Shown here piece by piece: positions 47,701-57,045 of a stretch of 64,000 nucleotides of DNA (position 1 is the stretch's first letter; each line of letters begins with the position of its first letter). The notes under the pieces are model-generated. The model saw only the letters and a list, made by a program, of their open reading frames with translations, searched no databases and had not been told where the DNA came from. The translations under genes and the position numbers were made by a program. The DNA comes from Simmondsia chinensis. Its lineage: Eukaryota > Streptophyta > Magnoliopsida > Caryophyllales > Simmondsiaceae. The stretch covers positions 11,059,838-11,123,837 of the forward strand of contig JAGTTD010000019.1 of the NCBI GenBank assembly GCA_018398585.1. The letters are read 5' to 3'.

Positions 47701-50700
47701 GCTTCTTATGTGGTTTTCCTGTGTTGGTCTGCTATTAGAAGGTCAGGTATCGCTTTTCTTATTCAGAATTATTTGTTATGATAAATTGAACTATTTGCTG
47801 AGTACTTTCTTTCTTGACAAGCCATTTGTTGAGCATTCAGAGGGAAGAAAAAGATAGAAAACTAGTTTTGAGAAGTATAAATGTTTTTTTTTTTTTTTTT
47901 TTGTTAATGTTATTGTAAGGGCAAAATTGTTATTGCCAGTGTAAAATCATAGTTTTGAAGGTAATTTTGTAGCTCTCATTGTTTGTAAATCGCATCATTG
48001 CTTTGGCAATAACAAATTTTGTGCAGCAATAATTACTCGCTTTTCTTCTTTATAAAGGGAGAAATATCAGTGAACTATTTCTGCATGAGTTGCTTTCTTT
48101 CATTATTTAAATTCAATGATTAGTTGTATTCAACTTGTCCTCGGCCCAGTTGCAAAAACACAACCAAGGATGCAGTCATATGATAAAAGTGTCATATATT
48201 ATGCCTTAATTGATAATGAAAAAGAAAGGAAAAGATATTATGAGATTCAGGTGAGATTTAGATAAGGTATGATTTGGGTGAGATTTGAGTAAGATTGATT
48301 TCCCCAAACGAGACTGAATTTGAATTCAGAATTAGGCAAATTGATTATAAAATGGGCTTATGGGTAATGGTGGGGGTGACACCGCTTGAGAGCAAAGATT
48401 TGAGGATTAGAGTGAACTTATAAGGGTTGCCAGGGATAGGTGGGGGGAGAGCATGGAAATTGTTTGTGAGTGGTTTTTGAGTTTGTTTTGATTAAAGGTA
48501 TGCAATTTTTTGGGTCAAATATTGCATGTGGAAGAGTTTGTAACTTTATTCATGCAAAAGTTCCATTATTGGAGGGTTTGTAGCTTTGCTCGTGCAAAAT
48601 TTACATTTCGGTTGAGTGTTTGTGAGAACAGGGTTCTAGATTATGATTATCGACTGTAATCCAAAATTTCATTAGTGAATGAGGCACCCAATTGTGTTCA
48701 TCAATTAAATGTATTTCACTTGCATTGTGTTTGTATGATTTATTCTCTAAAAAAAAGGTCATAGATTCGAACCCCTATCTTGAATCACCTATCAAAAAAA
48801 TGAAGAAAGTTTATAGAGTTTCCTTTCTTGTTAGAACAAAGAACTACCCATGATAAAGAATGGTAGCTCTTTGATTTTGACTTCAACTTATCTGTTGTTT
48901 CTTTTAGTTTAGTTGCCGCTTGTAATGTGATGCTATACCTTAAGATTTCAGATTGAAAGTGTACTTGCACATTTTCAAATTTTACTTGATTGAACAGTGA
49001 GCCATCCAGTGAGAAGTGTAGTCCTCAGAAGCTAGCAAATGGACATCCTGATTGGATCACTATGTTGGTATGACTGCCTCCCTCTTGCCTAAGAGTGTCA
49101 ATCAGTAGAGCTGGCTCATGAGCCTTCAGCTCATTAGTTAGCTCAAAAGGCTCCAATCACTTCATATTTGATCCAGCTTGTTTTTGGGGCAAGTTGGGCC
49201 TAATCCTAGTAAAAGCTCAGGTTTGATGACTTGCATCATAAATGAGCAAAGCGCAAACTAAGCTATGAGCCTAATGCCTAGAAGAACCAAGTTCAAGTCT
49301 CAATGTTTCGACTGCCATGTGTGAGCTTAAATGAGTTTAGAAACCTAAACTCAACTCAGAGTTCGCTGATCCAAACTCCGGCTTAACAATACTAAAGCAA
49401 GTTTGAGTCCAAGAAGTCTCAAGGCTTGGAGGTCTTCGAGTAGATCACAAGCTAAACTAGACTTAGAGTTCACTAATCCAAATTCGGGCTCAACCATACT
49501 AAAGCAAGCTTGAGTTCAAGATGTCTTGAAGCTTGGAGACTTTCGAGTCGAGCACAAGTTAACAAAATATTGGCGACCTGAGCATTTATCCCACTCAATG
49601 CCCATGCGTTGATCTAGTTTTTTGGAAAATTGGAATACAAAACCATTCTTGGGTCTTCATCCATAAATTTATGCTTTTAGGGTAGTTGATTCCTTTACAT
49701 AGTATCAGAGCAGGTTAGAGATTCTCGGCTCCAGCTAGTCTTCCCTCTTGTCAGGCATCATCTTGCCGATAAATCTTAAGAAGGATGGCCTTTCCCATGG
49801 CAAAATTAAGGGCATGAAGGAGCATCTAAATATCAAATAGACTCACGTGTGAGGGGGCCGAGTGTTGAAAACTTTACATGTGAGTATAGTTAGATGGTCT
49901 CATTTTTGGAGTTGTCAGAGACAAGAGATCGATATATAAGCCTAGTGGACTACTCCACCTAACGCCAATTAGTTTTTAGGACAGAATCCTATTTGGATTT
50001 ATATATAGACCTCACATTTACCAACGCCATTGGTTAAGCCTTAGGCCCAGCAAAATTTACGTGGACTTCCATTTATTTCATTCATATCTTGATCTTGCCT
50101 ATGGAAATCTGACTTCTGGTCTTCTCAGAGCTTCCTTATTGCAGTTTGTGCAATTGTGATGGCAACCTTTTCAACAGGAATAGACTCAGAGTCGTTTCAG
50201 GTGAACTCTATGCTTCCATAACTCATTTTAGGACTATTTTGCACTATATGTCTTTGTACTTTGTCTACTATGTCAATTTAGTCATATCACTTTTAATTGT
50301 GTTAGTTCAAGTCTTTATACAATATACATTGCATCAATTTAGTCTATGTGAAATTGAAGCCAAGTTAAATGATATAATGATTAATGATCCGGTGGTGTAA
50401 GGTGCAAGTACTTAACCAATACAAACCCATCTGATGAGCCAATTTACACAAACCTGTGACCCAAACCCTAATAATCCTATTGTCAATTTAATGTCAACCG
50501 TTGGGATTGTTATTATGATGCCGCGCATAGTGGAAGATTTTGGGGAACGGGAAGGTTCAACGGCCTTCCCTTTAATTTTATTAATCTCAATTAAAAATTA
50601 CAAGGGAAAAAATGAAATTCATCCTAATTTTCACACTTGAGAATAGAAGAACCAAAACTCATAAATTATTTCTAAACAATTAACTACCAAAACAACCTAA

Positions 50701-53700
50701 GTCCTCTTATATTTATAGAGGAGCTATTTGAATCAAAACAGAATTCTAAAAGATAAATATAAAGGCCTAAAGATAACTAAAACACTTAAAATTTAAATCT
50801 AAAAAACTAACAAACAAATCCTAATCAAACTCAAACTCTATTCTTCACTACAATCTTCGCGCATCTCTCCTTAGCCGTGATGCCAAGATCTTGCCCCCAA
50901 CCATGTATCCACCAAGCTATGCGCCAATCGCGAATGCGAGGCTTCTTCCCGTCTAACCATGGTGTCCTAATCCCATCAATTCTTGGCTCGCCTGTCTCGA
51001 CCCGCCTGACCCGCCAAAGGCTATTTGGCGGCTGCATCATTCTCTCCCGGTTGAAGAGAATTCGTCCTCGAATTCATTGAGTTAAATTGGCCAATGCCGC
51101 CAAGCCTTGTTCTCTCACGTCTAGAATTTGCCTTGCCAAACTCCAAGCCGCCAAATTGACCCGATCATGATTCATCATCCCGGCTTGCCAAGCCTACATC
51201 AATTCTTCTCTTATTGGCAGTAAGCAAAACGCCAACCCTTTTGGCTCCTCCTCTTTGTCATGGGTGGGCTCGTCATACGTGGCCTCATCAAATATGGGGG
51301 GAGAAGATAAGTCAAGATGTGGCGCCTCATCAAAGACAGATCCTCCCCGGGTAATGGCTACTGGTGTCGATGCCAACTTGGTCTTGCCAATCTCATTAGT
51401 ATTCACGGCTTCCTCTTCTGGCGTTGGTTCTTCGTTCTTTGATTCACATGGTGCCTCAACCTTCTTGGGCAAGAAGATGATCCTTGTTCCCTCGAACATG
51501 AAGCTATAAGTGATCTTCCTTCCGTCATACATGGAACCCCTATCGTATTGCCAAGGCCGTCCCCACAATAGGTGGCAAGAGTCCATGGTGACAACATCAC
51601 ACCATACGCCATCCTTGAACTTCACCCCAATTGAGAAATTCACCAAGCAACGTTTTGATATGGTTACCTAATCATCTTTCTTGAGCCATGACATAGTGTA
51701 AGGTTCTGATGATCCTCCGTCTTCAACCCTAGCTTCTGAACAGCTTCATCGGAGATGGTGTTCTCACAACTTCCAGAGTCGTTGACAAGGTGGCAAACCC
51801 TGGCGCCAATGGTACATGTCGCCTGGAATATGTTGTGTTGTAGCCAATTGTCCCCTTCGACTTCTTTAGGCGCGAAACCAACTCGCCTTACCAATAGCAC
51901 GCGACCTTTGTCACCCGCCACCTCCATCTCCTCGAGTGACACCAACTCATCCTGGTCTTCTTCCAGCACTATGGCGCCTTCTTCCTCCAACTCTGGAAAA
52001 TTCATCACGGAGATTGGCTTCCACCCACCGTTCTTCAACATTGGCGTCGCCGGTAAAGAGCCGATGCTGCCTCGGCCCAGGGTCCGATAGATCAACACCC
52101 GATGCCGGATTCTGGATCTCGTCCTTCACCTTTTCTTTAGCATCCGGTGTTAATGGGCGTTGGGGTTGGGTTCCTGGTTTTAAATCGAAATCTGCCCCCC
52201 GTTGAATCAAGCAACCCTTGATTCCCCGGAATTCAACTTTCGCCTCCTCGAATCTCCTTTCATCCTGCCATTGAACATCACGATCAAGAACATCTCCGAT
52301 GGCAGCATACCTCGGTCGCCCACTGGCCATCTCAAAAAGTGTTATGTGCTCTAATACCAACTGATTGGTGCAGACTATCTTTTTAGGCTGGGGGTCCTCG
52401 GAAATAGCCTCTCTTAGGGTAGCCCCCTGAAGGGGGAAGGCTGCGTACATCTACCCTCCCTAAACCCTGCTTTTGCGGGAGCCCTTGGAGGCACTGGGTC
52501 TATTGTTGTTGTTGTTGCTCTAATACCAACTGATACAACGCACAGTGGAAGATTTTGGGGTTCAATGACCTTCCTTTTAATTTAATTAATCTCTAATAAA
52601 AATTATATGGGGAAAGATAAAATTCATCATAATTCTCACACTTGAGAACAGAAGAACCAAAACTCATAAATTATTTCTAAACAATTGACTACCAAAACAA
52701 CCTAATTCCTCTTGTATTTATAAGGGAGCTATTTGAATTAAAACAGAATTCTAAAAGATAAATATAAAGGCCTAAAGATAACTAAAGCACTTAATATTTA
52801 AATTTAAAAAACTAACAAGCTAATCCTAATCAAACTCAGACTTTAATCTTCACGCGTCTCTCCTTAGCCGTGACGCCAAGATCTTGCCGCCAACCATGTA
52901 TCCACCAAGCTATACGCCAATCGCGAACACGAGGTTGCTTTCCATCTAACCATTGTGTCCTATTCCTACCTATTCTTGGCTCGCCCATCTCGACCCGCCT
53001 GACCCGCCAAAGGCTATTTGGCGGCTGCATCATATTAACATGGCATTTGATGGGATTATAAGTTTATATCATTGAGATATTGTGCTCCCATCTTTGAATG
53101 TATCCTTTGGCTGAATTACGTAAATTTCGGTGTTCTGGATTTTACTCCTCAATCCCCTTTCATTTGTGTTTACTATTTCGATATAGAGTTTCGGTGTTTG
53201 TGGGTAGTCCTAACAAGTGGTATCAGAGCACCACAAAAAATAATAAGGGTTTGATGCAAGTTGAGTAGTTTTGACAAAGTAATGAAAGTCGATTACAATT
53301 TTAATTATTTAGCTGAAATTGCAAGTGCAGTTTAGAAAAGATGAAGTAGAAGAGGAGGATGATATACCATATAAGTATGGATTCTTCCACTTAGTGTTTT
53401 CATTGGGAGCCATGTACTTTGCCATGTTATTTGTCAATTGGAACCTCTACAGCTCAACCCGGAAGTACGTATAGTGTTCTTCTTTTCTGGGTTCACTTTC
53501 AAATTATTTATCCGAGTGTCTTGACATAATTTGATCTGTTCTTGTCAATCAGGTGGAGCATTGATGTCGGTTGGGCGAGCACGTGGGTGAAGATCATCAA
53601 TGAGTGGTTTGCAGCCTCCGTATACTGTAAGTACGACTACTGTCATTCTTCTGAGTCTAGTATCCGTCACCTACATCTATTCTAAAAGTTGAACGGCTTG

Positions 53701-54835
53701 TTTGGTATCGTTTTGGAAATTTTTGTTTTCTAAGAAACTAAGACCTATTAGGTGTCTTTTTTATCTGTAGTTTTTTGTATTTTACGAATTAGTGATATTT
53801 TGAAAAAGATTTTTTTTTGTTTTTCATGAGTTTTTTCCTAGTTTAAGTTGAAAGTTATAATTAAAAATAGGAATCCAAAAATAATAAGAAATCACTTTTA
53901 GAACCTAATTCTTAATTTCTTAAATTTAAAACGATGCAAACAAAAAATTATACCAAATAGGCCCATAAAACACAGGTTTTGAAAATGATCTTTTCCAATT
54001 TTTAGTTTCTTGTTTTCATTGAAACTGAGAAACTTAAATACAAAATTCCCAAAATAAAAAAAAGTGATTTGCAAATTATAATTTTTAATTTTTAAAAAAC
54101 CCAAAGGCACAAACTTAAAATAATAGCAAACTGGACCTAGAACTCATTCTATACCTAGCATGTTTTGACCTCAAAAGTCGAGTTAAGCTACTTGTTTAAT
54201 CCGAGTCTACTGAACCTTGAGTTAGTAGCTCACGAGCATAATGAGTGAATCTTGAGCTAAATTATGCCTAGTTGAACAAAGTAAGAGACCAAATGAGCCA
54301 AATTTAAGCTTAATCTAGCCCAAATAAGACTTAATCAAGCATGAATGAGCCTAAGCAATGAGAGCTATGCTCAGATGCTTTTGAGCTTGGTTCAAGCTCA
54401 TTAGAACATTCAAGCTCGTAATGATATAAGTGTGAATTAAAAGTTTCCGAGCTTGGATGTGAATGCAATCGATATTAAGTTAAGCAAAATGTTGGCAAGC
54501 TAAGCCTTGAGCCTAAAAAGTTCCTACTCGGATCAGGACAAAACAAATTATGTCGATAACTGAATATGGATACTCATGGGATTTGACCTTGAGCCCTCTC
54601 GCTAAAAGAGACCTCAAAATCGTGTCAAAAAACTAATTACCCAAAAAGTTTTATATTTTAAATGAGAGTACAAGAATGATTTTATACTTATACTAACTCT
54701 TTTTATGTTCATTTTTTTTCATTTCTCCTAGTGTGGAAGTTAATTAGTCCACTTGTAGGACAAAACAAGGAAATGGATCAAGAAGCAGCAGCAGCTGGGA
54801 AGCAAACAAACAACCTTGCTTCCCCCATTGTTTAA
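35784..54835 (+). CDS. SERINC/TMS family multi-pass membrane protein, 12 coding exons
   Basis: Coding exons: 35784-36009, 36691-36767, 37581-37740, 38828-38852, 40145-40234, 45757-45928, 47668-47741, 48998-49067, 50129-50200, 53331-53464, 53553-53626 and 54732-54835. They sum to 1278 bp (425 aa plus stop). All introns are GT...AG and phases agree throughout. The translation matches plant SERINC proteins in order: KSLRCRFYYGIIFLLMNLTA, ACGIGVHDCSHTMGVLRLSF, HSGWWSMKIVLLVV, WWNNYWMPDGKGKQ, STIFYIASACGIGLMYTRYV, CALNIFFITWTSILLIVMML, NRGLLSSGIMASYVVFLCWS, KYGFFHLVFSLGAMYFAMLF, KWSIDVGWASTWVKIINEWF. About ten hydrophobic segments are visible. The family acts in cellular membranes and is linked to serine and lipid handling; the role in plants is poorly known. 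The start at 35784 is the first ATG in frame; an untranslated exon upstream is likely. No premature stop or frameshift was seen. Introns of 88 bp to 5.5 kb are full of transposons. Confidence 0.93.
37787..38178 (+). mobile_element. TRIM (miniature LTR element) in SERINC intron 3
   Basis: Two 72-bp direct repeats (37787-37858 and 38107-38178) share AGAGTATAAAACTATTCAT and CTTTTGGGACA. They flank a 248-bp interior that begins at once with the tRNA-Met primer site TGGTATCAGAGCC (37859-37871). A perfect 5-bp target duplication GTAAA lies at 37782-37786 and 38179-38183. There is no coding capacity. The size and layout are those of terminal-repeat retrotransposons in miniature. The LTRs differ at about 11 of 72 positions by eye. 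A diverged relative (LTR part and primer site) lies at 49637-49711. Confidence 0.9.
38185..38415. mobile_element. Short hAT-like MITE in SERINC intron 3
   Basis: The ends GGCCTACTTGGTATATTTTT and, inverted, GGACTCGTTTGGTATCATTT share further inner sequence (TTTGTTTGCAATT), giving an inverted repeat of nearly 40 bp in 230 bp. It begins one or two bases after the TRIM target duplication. A related element lies at 53696-53963. No clear target duplication. Confidence 0.65.
38968..39471. mobile_element. hAT-type MITE, copy 2, in SERINC intron 4
   Basis: Same family as 33642-34179: ends CAGGGATGGCAATAGG and, inverted, TAGGGATGGCAATAG, with GTACCCGCC-type internal words and the same AT-rich centre (TTTTTTAATTTGAA). 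The flanks ATTATGCC (38960-38967) and ATGATACC (39472-39479) agree at 6 of 8 positions. It is older than copy 1. Confidence 0.85.
41961..43376 (-). mobile_element. RTE-clade LINE fragment, copy 2, nested in the L1
   Basis: On the minus strand one frame runs unbroken from 43371 to 42595 (258 aa). It starts at EKAYDRVPREVLLRVLEKKG and continues VVHQGSALSPYLFILVMDEL, CCMFFAGDIVLVGQL, SRAKTEYMELKF, FRYLGSMIQHNDEIDKDV, LLYGAECRVMK, AEMRMLRWMCGHIKKDRIRN. These are the palm and C-terminal motifs of plant RTE LINEs; the catalytic FADD reads FAGD. Downstream of the frame the 3' end (41961-42090) carries the tail shared with the SINEs and ends in TTG repeats. The 5' part, including the endonuclease, is truncated. 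A tandem near-repeat ATAATCTCTCGGTGAAG / ATAATCTCTAGGTGAAA lies just past the left-hand truncation (43374-43410). Confidence 0.9.
44347..44610 (+). mobile_element. 5S-rRNA-headed SINE, copy 2, nested in the L1
   Basis: Flanked by the 9-bp repeat TACTAGGCA (44338-44346 and 44611-44619). The head reads GCACCGGATCCTATTAGAAC, then AAATTAAGCTTGCTTCGGAG and AGGATGGGTGACCTCCTAGG, as in 5S rRNA. The body has GGAAACAGCTTTTCGGCAGG, AAGGCTGCGTACATTCACCC and AGGAGCCCTTAAGGCACTAG, followed by TTG repeats (44573-44591) and about 19 nt more before the flank. The last bases make the exact 3' end slightly uncertain. Confidence 0.85.
45512..45720. mobile_element. Possible hAT-like MITE just before SERINC exon 6
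   Basis: The ends GGAGGGTTTGTTTGGCC and, inverted, GGTGCTTGTTTGGACG are partly matched, with the typical TTTGTTTGG core. It lies within 40 bp of the exon 6 acceptor. No clear target duplication. Confidence 0.4.
46081..46738. mobile_element. hAT-like MITE in SERINC intron 6
   Basis: The left end GGGCCCTTTTAGAAACAAAC continues to CTCCATTTTTT. The right end, inverted, reads AGGCCTTGTTTAGAAGCAAA and continues to TTTCCATTTTTT. About 35 bp of inverted repeat enclose a non-coding interior. Confidence 0.6.
46890..47600. repeat. Dispersed non-coding repeats in SERINC intron 6
   Basis: The part 46890-47110 (ATTAGTCCCTCAATTTTTTT ... AACAAACTTACAAACATTAA) resembles 20293-20580. The part 47230-47600 (GACTAAACTGACAGAATTGT and similar) resembles 35400-35620 and 50230-50480. 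These are old repeats without resolved ends or coding content. Confidence 0.45.
49637..49711 (+). repeat. Diverged TRIM-family LTR end with primer site, SERINC intron 8
   Basis: ACAAAACCATTCTTGGGTCT ... TTTATGCTTTTAGGG ... ATTCCTTTACATAGTATCAG follows the order of the TRIM LTR and primer site at 37787-37871. The tRNA-Met site appears as ATAGTATCAGAGC (49699-49711). Sequence after it is unrelated, so only part of an element remains. Confidence 0.6.
49838..50045. repeat. Dispersed LTR-like fragment, copy 2
   Basis: Partner of 22995-23215: CTCACGTGTGAGGGGGCCGA, then ACTTTACATGTGAG, GCCTAGTGGACTACTCCACC and GCCAATTAGTTTTTAGGACA in the same order. Lies in SERINC intron 8. Confidence 0.5.
50516..51039 (-). 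repeat. 3' LTR of the intron 9 element
   Basis: A 524-bp repeat aligning with 52531-53032, including GGAGCTATTTGAAT, GATAAATATAAAGGCCTAAA and the GGCTATTTGGCGGCTGCATC end. It retains the outer target duplication TATTA on its left. Confidence 0.92.
51194..52330 (-). pseudogene. gag-protease remnant of the intron 9 element
   Basis: On the minus strand a Met at 52330 opens MASGRPRYAAIGDVLDRDVQ, a short charged gag-like start. The next frame (52098-51664) has LLVRRVGFAPKEVEGDNWLQ and the retropepsin motif LVNDSGSCENTISDEAVQKL, with the active D-S-G intact. After one stop, 51646-51194 continues with the protease C-terminus (CDVVTMDSCHLLWGRPWQYD, then DGRKITYSFMFEGTRI) and an acidic tail. The LLxGRPWQ motif is the second conserved protease region of plant gypsy elements. 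No RT follows. Confidence 0.85.
52366..52515 (+). mobile_element. 150-bp SINE/RTE 3' tail insertion with 19-bp target duplication
   Basis: Flanked by TGCTCTAATACCAACTGAT at 52347-52365 and 52516-52534. The insert carries GGGTCCTCGGAAATAGCCTC, GGGGGAAGGCTGCGTACATC, GCGGGAGCCCTTGGAGGCAC and a TTG tail, the end shared by the RTE LINEs and the 5S-headed SINEs. No 5S head is present, so it is either a 5'-truncated SINE or an RTE end. Confidence 0.88.
52531..53032 (-). repeat. 5' LTR of the intron 9 element
   Basis: A 502-bp partner of 50516-51039, differing by small deletions and roughly 8-10% substitutions by eye. Its inner end overlaps the SINE-tail target duplication. Confidence 0.92.
53060..53229 (+). 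repeat. LTR end with tRNA-Met primer site, SERINC intron 9
   Basis: A remnant ending AGTCCTAACAAG is followed by TGGTATCAGAGC (53218-53229), an exact match to the initiator-tRNA-Met primer site. The left limit of the LTR is not resolved and no matching second LTR is visible in the window. Confidence 0.5.
53696..53963. mobile_element. hAT-like MITE in SERINC intron 11
   Basis: The ends GGCTTGTTTGGTATCGTTTT and, inverted, GGCCTATTTGGTATAATTTT match at about 15 of 20 positions, and inner TTTTTGTTTGC-type words are also inverted. Related to the element at 38185-38415. Confidence 0.55.
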
Positions 54836-55200
54836 TGATAAATTGTAATTTCTGTCCCAAATTCGTCCTCCCTTCTTCTGTTTACGTAAAAAGAAGATCA
54901 ACTTTGATACTTATGATGACGTCGCTATGAATTGCTCGTTGTAAGTGCCCGGAAACTGAGGTATCAAGGAGAGGATGAAGAAGATGATAAGAGTACGAAA
55001 GTAGCCATGCTTTCTTTCTTGTTCTTTCATAATCTTGTTTATATTGATAGGTATTGGTGAATTTGCTTTCTTTTTTATAGCTATGTTTCAGGATTTTTTG
55101 GTTGGGTTCTTGAGGGTGGAACCAGGCTCAAGTTCCTTAGTCTTTGTGCTGGTGTTCCCCCCAGTATTTATAGTGAAAGGGGATTTATTGGTGTTACATA
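54836..55200 (+). other. SERINC 3' untranslated region and spacer
   Basis: This follows the TAA stop at 54833-54835. It contains no coding domain. I cannot fix the polyadenylation site. A short frame at 55035-55226 starts hydrophobic but runs into the minisatellite and is not supported. Confidence 0.5.
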
Positions 55201-55390
55201 GGGGTGGTGATACCACCTGGGCATGATTGGTTGATGGGGTGGTGGTACCGCCTGGGCATGATTGGCTGATGGGGTGGTGGTACCGCCTGGGCGTGATTGG
55301 CTGAGGGGATGGTGGTACCACCTGGGCATTATTGGCTGAGGAGGTGGTGGTACCGTCTGAGCGTGATTGGTTAAGGGAGTGGTGGTTGTA
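55201..55390. repeat. 35-bp minisatellite, about 5.5 units
   Basis: Units start at 55201, 55236, 55271, 55305, 55340 and (partial) 55375. The unit core is GGGGTGGTGGTACCGCCTGG followed by GCATGATTGGCTGAT. It lies between the SERINC gene and the F-box pseudogene. Confidence 0.9.
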
Positions 55391-55554
55391 GGTGGTAACC
55401 TTTGTGGAGGGCGGTACTTGAGGGAAGGCGGCTTTGGTTATTCGCTGACCTCACCGTCTCCTGATTCTCATGGGTACCGCTCAAAGTTGCTTTTATATTT
55501 ATCAATTAGTCTCCCGCTTTGGGGCCGAAGTGCCTTTGGCCTCAAAGCATACAC

Positions 55555-55560
55555 TATAAA
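55555..55560 (+). promoter_or_regulatory. Candidate TATA box of the F-box pseudogene
   Basis: TATAAA within CACTATAAATACC, 67 bp before the ATG at 55627. Spacing would allow a short 5' untranslated region. Confidence 0.5.
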
Positions 55561-55626
55561 TACCTCTTATAGATCCATCATTTATCCCATCACTCATCTC
55601 CTTCTCTTAATATTTGGGGTTTCATC

Positions 55627-56917
55627 ATGGAGGATGTTACTTGCGAGATGTTGTCCTGGCTTTCGGTTAAGTCACTTTTGAGATTCTCCTGTGTGTCTTC
55701 TTGGTTTTATGGTTTACTCTTCCGGACTACAACTTTGTTGAAAAGCAATCTTTCCATACACTTAGTCGCTGTGCTGATGGATTCCTGCTACAACCGAAGA
55801 GCAACTTTTTTTATGATAATTTGGAAGTGTTTTCATCTACAGGGGACTTCTCTCTTGTGATGACACTCAAGGTACTTGAGATCTTGACTGACAATATCCG
55901 TGTAGTTGCGTTCAAGGTGGTTTGATATTATGCCGAGACTATAACTTTTCCTGGTTGTTTGTTTGCAACCCCGCCCTGGGTGTGCGTCAGTTGGTAGTGC
56001 CGCTGGAAGATATCTCAATGAGCTACTTAGACTCCCCTTGAATCTAGTTCTTGGCTATTTTGACACCGCCCCTCATTTTGGTTTTTATCTTTTTCTCATG
56101 GTGGTGAATTTGTCACACCCTTACTGTGGTCCATGGCCCAGTGAATATCAGGAATATTTCTGGGAGGGCGGATGGAATTTGTGGGGAAACCTTCACGTAG
56201 GTCCTCGAGACATTTTCTTTATGGATCACGTTTGTATGGGTGGAGAACTCTTCTTTTTGTCTGATTGAGGTCATTATCTAGAGGGTACCGATGGCCGCCA
56301 CTATTTACTTCGCTGGAACACCGAGACTGGGGTTTCGTGTAGAATGAACTTCCCGGATGCAATCTGGGATAATTTGTCCTCTTTCCATGAAGCATAGATT
56401 TCGAAGTGGTGGGACGTGTCAACAAACCCGCCCCTTTTGTGCTTAGTCACCCTTCGAAGCCCTGTGTTCACCGTTTGGACCCTGAATAACACGGAAGAAC
56501 TGTCCTCTTGGATGAGATAGTTTCGGTTATTTATTCGATTGCCTTGGTCGAGGGGAAGATGGGACCCAGTTATTACAAGTTTCACGGTGTCAAGGGAGTA
56601 TTTAGCGTTTACCGCCCATGGCCAGATATTTCGGTGTGCTCTTGATGGAGACCTTTGCGGTCGTGTATCTTTTCTAGGAAACTACCGGGGTGGGTCTCCG
56701 ACCCAGCTGTTTTCATATTTTGGATCCTTGTCCCATTGCGGAGATGATCTCATGGTACCTTATGCAGCTTTTGAATAACTTCTTGTTGAGAGAAACTTTG
56801 TACCTTATGCTTCATGGAATACACAAGAAAGGGAGATTCGTGGGGACAGTTCAAGTGAAGGACCACGTTAGGGTAGTGGTGGATCTAGAAAGTTTATTTA
56901 CTGGAGGCATATACTAA
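55627..56917 (+). pseudogene. F-box protein pseudogene
   Basis: The N-terminus MEDVTCEMLSWLSVKSLLRF continues SCVSSWFYGLL, an F-box (about residues 6-31). F-box proteins are substrate receptors of SCF ubiquitin ligases. A frameshift near 55720 moves the reading to LPDYNFVEKQSFHTLSRCAD, and another carries it to NLVLGYFDTAPHFGFYLFL, typical of F-box-associated repeats. In-frame stops follow at 56266-56268 and 56395-56397. Later pieces (HGQIFRCALDGDLCGRVSFL and HVRVVVDLESLFTG) finish the protein at about 56917. Single-exon layout and expected length (about 400 aa) fit the plant family. A 3' fragment of the same gene is at 10474-10590. Confidence 0.82.
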
Positions 56918-56985
56918 TTGTAGGTGGAGAATCAACAAATTTAATGAAACAGGGTGTATATTTATAATACAAAATTAATAGTAAT

Positions 56986-57045
<60 letters not shown>

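Larger units (their letters stand above)
50516..53032 (-). mobile_element. Non-autonomous gypsy-derived LTR element in SERINC intron 9
   Basis: LTRs at 50516-51039 and 52531-53032 (minus strand starts TGATGCAGCCGCC, ends in CA) enclose about 1.5 kb. A perfect 5-bp target duplication TATTA lies at 50511-50515 and 53033-53037. On the minus strand the primer site TTGGTATTAGAGC follows the 5' LTR, and AACCGGGAGAGAA precedes the 3' LTR as polypurine tract. The interior holds only a short N-terminal gag-like part and a retropepsin domain; RT, RNase H and integrase are absent. A 150-bp SINE/LINE tail is inserted at the LTR/primer junction. Confidence 0.92.

Noticed and set aside
51255..52205. Plus-strand ORFs within the intron 9 element
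   Set aside because: They are opposite-strand shadows of the gag-protease region, which has clear retropepsin motifs on the minus strand.
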